41,190 nt of DNA. Source: Bacillota bacterium (lineage in GTDB: Bacteria > Bacillota > Clostridia > Oscillospirales > Acutalibacteraceae). The notes under the pieces were generated by a model. That model saw nothing but the letters and a program-made list of their open reading frames with translations. It did no database searches and was not told the DNA's origin. Shown here in pieces: positions 16,067 through 22,772 of this stretch. Both the position numbers and the translations under genes were made by a program. Numbering within the stretch: the stretch's first letter is position 1; each line of letters opens with the position of its first letter. The stretch is taken from positions 1 to 41,190 of the forward strand of contig JAQXFQ010000160.1 of assembly GCA_029005175.1 (NCBI GenBank). The letters run 5' to 3'.

Positions 16067-16102
16067 AAATGAGTAAATTTAATTAACAGGGTGATTTTAA
16101 TT

Positions 16103-16582
16103 ATGTGTACTTTTAAGAAATATGCAAGATTTTCAATTACTGCAATTCTGCTCGTTTCGATTATGCTTTTATTTTCAGGCTGCAGCAAAACCGCTGCAAC
16201 TTCCGATTCGTTCAAGGCTGTCGCAGCAGAAATGAGTATGGAAACCGCTGATGTAATCCAACAGTTTGCCGCTTACGATTATGTCAAAGAGGCTATCATT
16301 GCCGCACCGGCGGATCATAAATATCAGATTGAATTTTTTGTGCTGAGTGACGCTTCTTATGCAAAATCTTTTTTTGATGCCAACAAAGCTAAATTTGAGT
16401 TATCTAAGGGCAGCAGCTTCAGTGAAAAATCAAGTAACGGCAAAAACTACGTATCTTATACTCTCACTGCCAGCGACAGATATATGTTCCTTGAACAGGT
16501 TGATTCAACTGTAGTATATGTTGATGTCGAAGAAGCATATGCAGACTCTGTTAAAGAATTTCTCAAGGAACTTAAATATTAA
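16103..16582 (+). CDS. Small lipoprotein of unknown function
   Basis: The 159-residue protein has a lipoprotein signal: basic KKYAR, a hydrophobic stretch, then LFSGC, with the Cys at about residue 26 as the lipid anchor. The mature part of about 130 residues, on the outer face of the membrane, is acidic, with the look of a small alpha/beta domain (YQIEFFVLSDASYAKSFF). No family is recognised. An in-frame GTG at 16091 is possible, but AGGG at 16088 fits the ATG at 16103 better, though at a longish 11 nt. It has a consensus promoter and stands alone ahead of the tRNA cluster. Confidence 0.75.
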   Translation: MCTFKKYARFSITAILLVSIMLLFSGCSKTAATSDSFKAVAAEMSMETADVIQQFAAYDYVKEAIIAAPADHKYQIEFFVLSDASYAKSFFDANKAKFELSKGSSFSEKSSNGKNYVSYTLTASDRYMFLEQVDSTVVYVDVEEAYADSVKEFLKELKY

Positions 16583-16600
16583 AAAAAATAAAAAAAGTGC

Positions 16601-16629
16601 TTGACAAACCAAATATTCTGTGTTAATAT
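16601..16629 (+). promoter_or_regulatory. Promoter of the tRNA-Leu/Ser/Ser cluster
   Basis: TTGACA (16601-16606), a 17-bp spacer, then TAATAT (16624-16629), 45 bp before the first tRNA. Confidence 0.8.
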
Positions 16630-16673
16630 ATTCTTCGCTGAGCAAAACATTAGATTTTCGTTCAGAAATATGT

Positions 16674-16760
16674 GCGGATATGGCGGAATTGGCAGACGCG
16701 CTAGATTCAGGTTCTAGTGAATGCAAGTTCATGCAGGTTCAAGTCCTGTTATCCGCACCA
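16674..16760 (+). tRNA. tRNA-Leu (CAG)
   Basis: An 87-nt class II tRNA with GCGGATA/TATCCGC acceptor arms and encoded CCA. The anticodon stem CTAGA/TCTAG carries loop TTCAGGT, giving anticodon CAG. There is a variable arm, and the T-loop is GTTCAAGTC. Confidence 0.95.
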
Positions 16761-16767
16761 AATATTT

Positions 16768-16856
16768 GGAGGGGTGTCCGAGCGGTTTAAGGAGCTAGTC
16801 TTGAAAACTAGTGATAGGGCAACCTACCAAGGGTTCGAATCCCTTCCCCTCCGCCA
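16768..16856 (+). tRNA. tRNA-Ser (TGA)
   Basis: An 89-nt class II tRNA with GGAGGGG/CCCCTCC acceptor arms and encoded GCCA. The anticodon stem CTAGT/ACTAG carries loop CTTGAAA, giving TGA. There is a long variable arm. It is 7 nt after tRNA-Leu and co-transcribed with it. Confidence 0.95.
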
Positions 16857-16888
16857 TCACCCCCTTTTTTCTTTTATTTGTCACATAC

Positions 16889-16981
16889 GGAGAAGTACTC
16901 AAGTGGTGACGAGGCTCCCCTGCTAAGGGAGTAGGCTGGTTCAAAGCTGGCGCGAGGGTTCAAATCCCTCCTTCTCCGCCA
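16889..16981 (+). tRNA. tRNA-Ser (GCT)
   Basis: A 93-nt class II tRNA with GGAGAAG/CTTCTCC acceptor arms and encoded CCA. The anticodon stem CTCCC/GGGAG carries loop CTGCTAA, giving GCT. The last bases of its CCA overlap the first bases of the hairpin repeat that follows. Confidence 0.95.
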
Positions 16982-17120
16982 ACAGCGCACCTGACGGTGC
17001 TAAGATAATAGTGAATGGTGAAGAGTGAATAGTGAATAGTGTTCAAGGAAAACTTGGTGCGCTGTTGTACTATTCACTCTTCACTATTATTTATTCACTA
17101 TTCACTTAAACTGAGGATTA
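16980..17120. repeat. Nested inverted-repeat element, copy 1 (abuts tRNA-Ser)
   Basis: CAACAGCGCACC (16980-16991) pairs with GGTGCGCTGTTG (17056-17067), and GTGAATAGTGAATAGT-type repeats in the first half pair with CACTATTCACTT-type repeats in the second. It ends in TTCACTTAAACTGAG. A diverged second copy follows at 17195-17340. The first stem would also act as a hairpin just after the tRNA. Confidence 0.8.
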
Positions 17121-17194
17121 TAGTTGATTTATGCTTTATAAAATAATTTCTGTTCAATTATTAAATCAGAGGAATCTTTTTTGTAGTACCCTTC

Positions 17195-17340
17195 CAACAG
17201 CGCACCTGACGGTGCTAAGATAATATTGAAGAGTGAATAGTGTTCCGGTAAGTCCGGTGCGCTGTTGTACTGCGGCACATGGTGCTGCGTTCACTCTTCA
17301 CTATTATTTATTCACTATTCACTTAAACTGAGATTATAAT
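17195..17340. repeat. Nested inverted-repeat element, copy 2
   Basis: It starts with the same CAACAGCGCACCTGACGG segment and ends with the same TTATTCACTATTCACTTAA segment as copy 1, but with a different middle (an extra TGCGGCACATGGTGCTGC hairpin and fewer GTGAATA units). The copies are direct repeats 215 bp apart. Confidence 0.8.
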
Positions 17341-17423
17341 TAATGGTATGAGTTATAGGTAAACGCTGAATATAAAGCTTACATGTATTATAAAAATACT
17401 GATAACGATGAGGAGTAAATGTA

Positions 17424-17750
17424 ATGTATGAACAAAGGCGGTTGTTATGTGTACCTTTGAACAAAAAGGGGCTTGTTGATTTGGATAACGATACGCCATC
17501 TTAGAACGCGTTATACATTTCTTTTCCGAAGAACGAATACGAATACATGATGAGTCAGACAGAGATTTTTGAAGCAACCAATGTTAAGTGCAACTTGTTG
17601 ATTGATGACTACGAAGAAGAAATAATACGTTTGTAACACATTCCTATTGTTGAACAGATATTAAAAAGATACGAAAATTATATTCCGACATTTATTATGG
17701 CATTAGAAACTGCAAAGGGACACAGAACTTATTTAGAGGTCGTATTATAA
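17424..17750 (+). pseudogene. Decayed gene with two in-frame stops and compensating frameshifts
   Basis: One frame runs 109 codons from ATG 17424 to TAA 17748, broken by TAG at 17502 and TAA at 17634. Between them the neighbouring frame reads LERVIHFFSEERI, which looks like the original sequence, so a base was gained near 17500 and lost or offset near 17545. The last third (EATNVKCNLLIDDYEEEIIRL, stop, HIPIVEQILKRYENYIP) is plainly protein-like. I do not recognise the family. The position beside a tRNA cluster suggests a remnant of an inserted element. An intrinsic terminator follows at once. Confidence 0.75.
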
Positions 17751-17755
17751 TAATC

Positions 17756-17786
17756 AAAACCGCCCTGAGCCATCAAGGCGGTTTTT
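17756..17786 (+). terminator. Intrinsic terminator after the decayed gene
   Basis: AAAACCGCC and GGCGGTTTTT form a stem round a 12-nt loop, with a T-run on the plus strand, 5 nt past the old stop codon. Confidence 0.85.
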
Positions 17787-17795
17787 GGGGCATGA

Positions 17796-17830
17796 AAAAA
17801 ATCCACCGTAATTCTATCAAAATTACGGTG
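17796..17830 (-). terminator. Intrinsic terminator of tRNA-Ser (GGA)
   Basis: CACCGTAATT (17804-17813) pairs with AATTACGGTG (17821-17830). On the minus strand the stem is followed by GATTTTTTTC. It lies just past the tRNA 3' end. Confidence 0.85.
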
Positions 17831-17836
17831 AACTCC

Positions 17837-17928
17837 TGGCGGAGAGAAAGGGATTCGAACCCTTGGTACGCTATTAACGCACACACGATTTCCAATCGTG
17901 CGCCTTAGACCAGCTCAGCCATCTCTCC
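17837..17928 (-). tRNA. tRNA-Ser (GGA)
   Basis: A 92-nt class II tRNA read leftward, with GGAGAGA/TCTCTCC acceptor arms and encoded GCCA. The anticodon stem CACGA/TCGTG carries loop TTGGAAA, giving GGA. There is a long variable arm. Confidence 0.95.
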
Positions 17929-17968
17929 ATATTGACATTAATTTGTGTCACTCGAAAAGTGCTTAGTT

Positions 17969-17997
17969 ATTATATAACACAAACGCAGAAATGTCAA
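17969..17997 (-). promoter_or_regulatory. Consensus promoter of tRNA-Ser (GGA)
   Basis: On the minus strand TTGACA (17997-17992), a 17-bp spacer, then TATAAT (17974-17969). It diverges from the tRNA-Arg promoter 44 bp away. Confidence 0.9.
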
Positions 17998-18040
17998 GTG
18001 TTTTTTTTAAAAATAAAAAATAAAAAATATAAAAAAATGC

Positions 18041-18069
18041 TTGACATTTTGATTTCAAAGTGTTATACT
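18041..18069 (+). promoter_or_regulatory. Promoter of tRNA-Arg
   Basis: TTGACA (18041-18046), a 17-bp spacer, then TATACT (18064-18069), 63 bp before the tRNA. Confidence 0.85.
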
Positions 18070-18132
18070 AATCAAGCACTCGAAAGAGAGCACAGAAACG
18101 GCTGATAAAGTCGTGATAATATAATATAATAT

Positions 18133-18209
18133 GCGCTTGTAGCTCAGTTGGATAGAGTGTTTGACTACGAATCAAAAGGTCGGGGGTTCGAGCCCCTCCA
18201 AGCGCGCCA
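18133..18209 (+). tRNA. tRNA-Arg (ACG)
   Basis: A 77-nt tRNA with GCGCTTG/CAAGCGC acceptor arms and encoded CCA. The anticodon stem TTTGA/TCAAA carries loop CTACGAA, giving ACG, read as ICG after deamination. Its 3' end borders the prophage remnant and is the likely integration site. Confidence 0.95.
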
Positions 18210-18212
18210 TTC

Positions 18213-18257
18213 AAAACACCCTGGGAATCCCGTAAATTCGGTATCTTGGGGTGTTTT
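18213..18257 (+). terminator. Intrinsic terminator of tRNA-Arg
   Basis: AAAACACCC (18213-18221) pairs with GGGTGTTTT (18249-18257). It lies right after the tRNA CCA end. Confidence 0.75.
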
Positions 18258-18528
18258 CATCATATTTATATAGCACTGAAAAACACTAAAAAATACCGAA
18301 AAAATCTGGAATTTCGTAGTCAAATTTCAGTGTGAGTGTACACGGACACAATTCTTACAAATCTTACGATTTTTACGGGTTACGTCCCGATTATAGTTGT
18401 CGGTGTTTTACGTCCCCACGGACGGAATAACAAAAGAGCAGTTTAACGTCTTACTCGGGACGTGATTTAGGACATGAAAAAACGCACCCTGTTTTTCACA
18501 TAAGTGCGTTTATGCTTATTTAATTTTA
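18258..18528. other. Non-coding stretch with ACGTCCC repeats, possible integrase arm sites
   Basis: No gene is seen. TTACGTCCCGA (18380-18390), TTACGTCCCCA (18408-18418) and the inverted TCGGGACGTGA (18455-18465) are three related 11-bp sites within 86 bp, beside a tRNA 3' end. Such spaced repeats are typical of tyrosine-recombinase arm sites in integrated elements. No integrase gene is present. Confidence 0.4.
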
Positions 18529-18864
18529 TTACGGCACGATATCCGATATATCTTTCACCACAGCCATGACCTTTTTCATCATGCTGTTTTCTTCCAGATA
18601 TTCTATGCCTTTTGGCGTAATTCTCATTGTATCGGTTATTTTTACAATAGGGTTACAGCCGTCTATTTTAATAATAACTGTACCCTCGATATAGCTTTCG
18701 CGAGTGAGCTGCTCCAAAACATAATTCCAATATGATTCTTCAATCGGAAAATCCTTAGTTTTACATTTCAGATAATTTTCGCTCGGTTCTTTGCCATTTT
18801 TAAGGCATTTGTAAAGGTATGACAGTATTTTATATACAAGAACAAAATAATCATCTTTAGCCAT
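18529..18864 (-). CDS. yjcQ: YjcQ family phage protein (winged helix)
   Basis: The 111-residue protein matches the YjcQ family: it opens MAKDDYFVLVYKILSYLY, has the FPIEESYWNYVLEQLTRESYIEG segment and closes with RITPKGIEYLEENSMMKK. The fold is a winged helix. Members are frequent in prophages and near toxin or head genes of Firmicutes, and their role is not established. It starts 20 nt after the immunity-like gene and is the last gene of the three-gene remnant. AAGG/GGTGG sequence lies ahead of the ATG. Confidence 0.85.
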   Translation of the reverse strand: MAKDDYFVLVYKILSYLYKCLKNGKEPSENYLKCKTKDFPIEESYWNYVLEQLTRESYIEGTVIIKIDGCNPIVKITDTMRITPKGIEYLEENSMMKKVMAVVKDISDIVP

Positions 18865-18884
18865 TGTAACGCCACCGCCTTATA

Positions 18885-19088
18885 TTATTGAGCTGTTTTT
18901 ATCATTCTTTCGATTTCTGTTTCACTGCAATCAAATAACGGATAGATTCCCCCATAGCCGTCTTCCCATTTGCCTTTATCATTACTTTCCACTGTGAATA
19001 CAAGTCCTTTTTGTGTTTCTATAATATCAATAATAGTACCACTGATATGCTTATCCTTTATAATTACGTTGTCATACAGCTTAAACAT
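18885..19088 (-). CDS. DUF4926-like small protein, candidate immunity protein of the MuF toxin
   Basis: The ATG at 19088 is used, not an upstream in-frame one (19181), because AGAGG lies 9 nt before it and it follows the toxin stop by 4 nt. The 67-residue product opens MFKLYDNVIIKD and continues SGTIIDIIETQKGLVFTVE, close to the DUF4926 layout (L-x-D-x-V, then G-x-I-V-x-I, then a V-E strand). DUF4926 proteins often lie next to DUF6883 proteins, the type seen at the C-terminus of the preceding gene. The ribosome site lies within the toxin's last codons, so the two are translated together. An immunity role is inferred. Confidence 0.6.
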   Translation of the reverse strand: MFKLYDNVIIKDKHISGTIIDIIETQKGLVFTVESNDKGKWEDGYGGIYPLFDCSETEIERMIKTAQ

Positions 19089-19092
19089 AACA

Positions 19093-20022
19093 TCAGTCCT
19101 CTCTGTGCCCTGTAATAATTCTCGGCTTGCTTTCAGGAGTATCTTTTCTCCAAACAGTTCTAAACCGTTTTTTGTTTTCAACTCCTAGATACATAAATAC
19201 ACTGAAATCAATTACTCCGTTTGGTTTATTGTTTACATCAACCATTTTGCTTTCATCGAACTCGGATTCAATATCGTCAAAAAGTCTCTCATAATCATCT
19301 ACACTATACCCGACATCAAAAAATTCTTGCGCATGCTTTGCGCCAGGTTTTAAGAAAAATTTATTTATCTTATCGGGAGGAATATCAAACTTTTCACTCG
19401 TTTTTATTATACCGCTTTCAGCGGAATTTTCAACAGCTTTTAGGTATTTCTTTTTGAAATCATCCAAATTCTTTGTCTTGTCCAGACCGAAATACTCGGC
19501 GCGTTCCTGGAGAGTTTTCAATTCATCCTCATCGAGGGCTGACCGGGCTCTTTGAAGCAAAGAACATCTGCATTTTATATCTTCTTTAGCCACTCCGATA
19601 TGCCCGGGTGCAGAGCCGTGATACCCACCAACTTCAAAGTCTTCATCAAGTTCACGTATCTGTCCGTCTGCTTTTCGGTGAGATTCACGCGTTCTGCTGT
19701 CGAGCGTAGAATCCCACTGCTTCACAATATCCGCACCCTTTTCTTTAGCGGCGTGGCATGCGTCAATCTGTGCGGCTGTCTGTATTCTGTGCCCCTCGGT
19801 CTGAGCGATAGTTAATGCGTGGTTATATCCGATTTTTGCAACGCCGTCGAGATTTCGGGCAATTTCGTGATATGAGAGATTGGAAGAAATACCACGGCTG
19901 ACTTCAATGGAAATTCTCTTTTTGAGCTGAGGAATAATTTGCCCCAGCTTCTTGTAAAGCGTGGTAGAAATCTTGGAGTTAGTTGCAACCGCCTCCACCA
20001 TCAGCTGCTGATTTATCGGCAT
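19093..20022 (-). CDS. MuF (SPP1 gp7) phage head protein with toxin-like C-terminal domain, N-terminally truncated
   Basis: Residues about 60-155 show the MuF/SPP1 gp7 head-morphogenesis domain: TIAQTEGHRIQTAAQ, QWDSTLDSRTRESHRKADGQ and a final APGHIGVAKEDIKCRCSLL with the conserved Cys pair. After a linker, residues about 215-309 form a separate domain (LKPGAKHAQEFFDVGYS, then FRTVWRKDTPESKPRIITGHRED) of the DUF6883-like type found at the ends of polymorphic toxins. MuF proteins with C-terminal toxins are known in temperate phages. The start has no ribosome site, and the usual N-terminal part is missing at the edge of the chromosomal ABC promoter region, so this is a phage remnant, possibly no longer expressed. 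Confidence 0.75.
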   Translation of the reverse strand: MPINQQLMVEAVATNSKISTTLYKKLGQIIPQLKKRISIEVSRGISSNLSYHEIARNLDGVAKIGYNHALTIAQTEGHRIQTAAQIDACHAAKEKGADIVKQWDSTLDSRTRESHRKADGQIRELDEDFEVGGYHGSAPGHIGVAKEDIKCRCSLLQRARSALDEDELKTLQERAEYFGLDKTKNLDDFKKKYLKAVENSAESGIIKTSEKFDIPPDKINKFFLKPGAKHAQEFFDVGYSVDDYERLFDDIESEFDESKMVDVNNKPNGVIDFSVFMYLGVENKKRFRTVWRKDTPESKPRIITGHRED

Positions 20023-20065
20023 TATTGCAAGTAATATAAGTTGTAAAATAAAATAAAAAAATCTC

Positions 20066-20094
20066 TTGACATTGCCGAAAAATAGTGATACAAT
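20066..20094 (+). promoter_or_regulatory. Promoter of the ABC-2 transporter operon
   Basis: TTGACA (20066-20071), a 17-bp spacer, then TACAAT (20089-20094). It is followed by a leader of about 115 nt with a possible hairpin (CTTTGG/CCAAAG, within 20132-20161). Confidence 0.85.
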
Positions 20095-20214
20095 GGCGTT
20101 CCGTTTCTTAAAAAGGAATATTTTTCATACGGCATTTCCTTTGGCAAAATCCAAAGAATGCAGGCCGCATGACGAAATATAAATCATTTTATTTTTCTGT
20201 CAGGAGGATTTTTT

Positions 20215-21003
20215 ATGATTACCATGAAAAACATCTGCAAGACCTACAAGGTAGCCAAAAGAAATGCCGGGTTCAAAGAGGCTGCGCGCTCGTTTTTCCG
20301 CCGCGAATACGAAACAGTAAACGCGCTGGACAACATCAGCTTCTCTATAAAACGCGGCGAAACTGTCGGCTACATAGGTCCTAACGGCGCGGGCAAAAGC
20401 ACCACTATCAAGATTCTCAGCGGCATTCTGACGCCCGACGGCGGCGAATGTACTGTCGACGGACGAGTTCCATGGAAAAATCGCATAGAGCATGTTCGGC
20501 AGATCGGCGTTGTTTTCGGTCAGAGGTCACAGCTTTGGTGGGATGTGCCCGTTATCGATTCGTTTGAGCTGCTTAAGGACATATATTCCATTCCTAACGA
20601 CGTCTACAAGCGCAATAAAGAGGAACTCACCGAACTGCTCAATCTCTCGGAATTTCTGCGCACTCCCACCCGTCAGCTCTCGCTTGGTCAGCGCATGAGA
20701 TGTGAGCTTGCCGCCTCGCTGCTGCACAGCCCGAATATTCTTTTTCTGGACGAGCCGACCATAGGATTGGACGCCGTTTCCAAAATTGCGGTGAGAGAAT
20801 TTATTGTCAAGCTGAATGAAACTCACAAAACAACCGTAATTCTCACCACCCACGACATGCAGGACATTGAGGCAATCACCAGAAGAATTATCTTGATTGG
20901 CAAAGGGAAAATTCTGCTGGACGGCACTCCCGACGACCTAAAAAACGGGAACGAGGATATTGACCATACCGTCGCCGAGCTTTATCGCTCATATGACATA
21001 TGA
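20215..21003 (+). CDS. ABC-2 type transporter ATP-binding protein
   Basis: The 262-residue ATPase has all motifs: Walker A GPNGAGKST (55-63), Q-loop Gln103, the signature LSLGQ (155-159), Walker B ILFLDE (175-180) and the switch His213 in TTHD. The N-terminal extension with an insertion before Walker A (FKEAARSFFRREYETVNAL) is typical of the ABC-2 group whose permeases are DUF990-like. It powers export by the two permeases that follow. Start: AGGAGG 8 nt before the ATG. First gene of a three-gene operon with its own promoter. The exported substrate is unknown. Confidence 0.93.
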   Translation: MITMKNICKTYKVAKRNAGFKEAARSFFRREYETVNALDNISFSIKRGETVGYIGPNGAGKSTTIKILSGILTPDGGECTVDGRVPWKNRIEHVRQIGVVFGQRSQLWWDVPVIDSFELLKDIYSIPNDVYKRNKEELTELLNLSEFLRTPTRQLSLGQRMRCELAASLLHSPNILFLDEPTIGLDAVSKIAVREFIVKLNETHKTTVILTTHDMQDIEAITRRIILIGKGKILLDGTPDDLKNGNEDIDHTVAELYRSYDI

Positions 21004-21013
21004 GGTGGCGGAT

Positions 21014-21835
21014 ATGACATTGGTTGCAAAATACAAAAAATATTTGTCATTTTTCCGCCTGCGCTTTGTCATGGGTCTGCAATACCGCGCCGCCGCCCTG
21101 GCAGGAATTGCCACACAATTCGTGTGGGGATTTTTGGAAATCACGGTGTTTGCGGCGTTCTACCGCTCCAATCCTACAGCCTACCCGATGACCTTTGAAC
21201 AGCTCGTTTCCTACGAATGGATTCAGCAGGCATTTCTGGCATTTTTTATGGCATGGTTCATGGAAAATGAGATCTTTGACTCGATAGTTGACGGCAATAT
21301 CGCATATGAATTATGCCGCCCCATAAATATCTATGACATGTGGTTCTCGCGCAGCATGGCAAATCGCATGTCCCGCGCACTGCTGCGATGCTTCCCTATA
21401 CTTATTGTCGCGGCATTTCTTCCCGCCCCATATACAATGTCCGCACCAATCAGCCTGAGCGCATTTCTATGGTTTGTGGTGACGATGTTTTTGGGATTAG
21501 CGGTAACTGTCGCGCTGTGCATGCTGGTATATATGCTCACCTTTTTCACCATATCGCCTATGGGACTGCGCATGCTTTTTGTATCAATGGTGGAATTCTT
21601 TGAGGGCGCAGTCATACCTCTTCCCTTCTTTCCTCCGAAAATTCAAAAAATCATGGAACTGCTGCCCTTCGCTTCAATGCAGAATGTTCCGCTCAGAGTT
21701 TACAGCGGCAACATAAGCGGAGACGAACTGATTCGCGCTGTGGCAATACAAATATTCTGGCTAGCGGCTCTAATTGCAGCGGGCAAATTGATTTGCGCAA
21801 AAGCCATGAAAAAGACTGTGGTACAGGGAGGCTGA
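21014..21835 (+). CDS. ABC-2 family transporter permease (first)
   Basis: A 273-residue membrane protein with about six hydrophobic segments. Its short cytoplasmic start (VAKYKKYLSFFRLRFVMGLQYRA), the VDGNIAYELCRPIN motif between segments two and three, and a late PLPFFPPKIQKIMELLPFASM are those of DUF990-type ABC-2 permeases. The ATG at 21014 follows GAGGTGG and is preferred to an upstream in-frame ATG (20960) lying inside the ATPase gene. Its stop is 7 nt before the second permease. It probably pairs with that protein as a heterodimer. Confidence 0.88.
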   Translation: MTLVAKYKKYLSFFRLRFVMGLQYRAAALAGIATQFVWGFLEITVFAAFYRSNPTAYPMTFEQLVSYEWIQQAFLAFFMAWFMENEIFDSIVDGNIAYELCRPINIYDMWFSRSMANRMSRALLRCFPILIVAAFLPAPYTMSAPISLSAFLWFVVTMFLGLAVTVALCMLVYMLTFFTISPMGLRMLFVSMVEFFEGAVIPLPFFPPKIQKIMELLPFASMQNVPLRVYSGNISGDELIRAVAIQIFWLAALIAAGKLICAKAMKKTVVQGG

Positions 21836-21842
21836 GCTTCAA

Positions 21843-22631
21843 ATGACATCCAACTTGAAACTATATTTTCACTATATATCAATACACATCAAGGGCATGA
21901 TGCAATACAAAAGCTCATTTATTCTCACGGCAATCGGGCAGTTTCTGGTGTCCTTCAACGTGTTTTTGGGTGTATTCTTCATGTTCCGGCGCTTCAACAA
22001 TATCGAAGGCTTTACATACAGCGAGGTTCTGCTTTGCTTTTCCGTTATGCTCATGGAGTTTTCACTGGCGGAGTGCATAGCGCGCGGCTTTGACACATTT
22101 CCGTCAATGGTGCGCAAGGGTGAATTCGACCGCGTTATGACCCGGCCTCGCAACGAGATTCTGCAGGTGCTCGGCAGCAGCTTTGAGCTGACACGATTCG
22201 GGCGAATGCTTCAGGCTGTTGTTATGTTTATCTACGGCGTAGTAAACTGCGGCGTTCATTGGAATACACTGCGTGTGCTGACTGTGGTATTTATGCTTAT
22301 CGGCGGCACAGCACTTTTCTGCGGAATATTTTTGATTTACGCCGCACTCTGCTTCTACACCCTCGACGGTCTGGAATTTATGAATATTCTCACCGACGGC
22401 GCGCGGGAATACGGCAAATATCCAATCGGCGTTTACGGCAAGCGAATGCTGCAATTCTGCACCTTTATCGTGCCGTACGCACTGGTTCAGTTTTATCCGC
22501 TGCTCTATTTAATAGAAAAAAGCAGCAATATAACATATGTTTTCATACCTCTGGCGGCACTGCTGTTTCTTATCCCCTGCTTTATTCTGTGGAAAATCGG
22601 CGTTCGCCACTATAAATCATCGGGTTCTTAA
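21843..22631 (+). CDS. ABC-2 family transporter permease (second)
   Basis: A 262-residue protein with six or so membrane segments and the same layout as the preceding permease: an HIKGMMQYKSSFILTAIGQF start, the VRKGEFDRVMTRPRNEILQ loop (equivalent to the first permease's R-P-x-N segment) and a YPIGVYGKRMLQFC stretch. The GGGAGG used lies in the end of the preceding gene, 12 nt before the ATG. It completes the three-gene exporter. No terminator is obvious before the next promoter at 22705. Confidence 0.88.
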   Translation: MTSNLKLYFHYISIHIKGMMQYKSSFILTAIGQFLVSFNVFLGVFFMFRRFNNIEGFTYSEVLLCFSVMLMEFSLAECIARGFDTFPSMVRKGEFDRVMTRPRNEILQVLGSSFELTRFGRMLQAVVMFIYGVVNCGVHWNTLRVLTVVFMLIGGTALFCGIFLIYAALCFYTLDGLEFMNILTDGAREYGKYPIGVYGKRMLQFCTFIVPYALVQFYPLLYLIEKSSNITYVFIPLAALLFLIPCFILWKIGVRHYKSSGS

Positions 22632-22704
22632 GGAAGCTCCGAATAATAATCTTCAACAAAGTGTGGAGAAAACAATATATCGTACAATGAATTTTGCATT
22701 ATAA

Positions 22705-22733
22705 TTGACTTTGCGGCGCGAATGGGGTAAAAT
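22705..22733 (+). promoter_or_regulatory. Promoter of the DUF815-Mini-III operon
   Basis: TTGACT (22705-22710), a 17-bp spacer, then TAAAAT (22728-22733), 40 bp before the ATG. Confidence 0.8.
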
Positions 22734-22772
22734 TAAGGCAAGCTAATTTTTATCTCAAAGGAAGTAATTATT

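Noticed and set aside
16717-16926. 69-codon frame over the tRNA-Leu/Ser genes
   Set aside because: It overlaps well-formed tRNA cloverleafs and has no ribosome site.
17424-17750. Stop-codon readthrough or recoding in the interrupted frame
   Set aside because: A +1 frame supplies the coherent middle segment, so indels explain the stops, and both TAG and TAA serve as normal stops in intact genes here.
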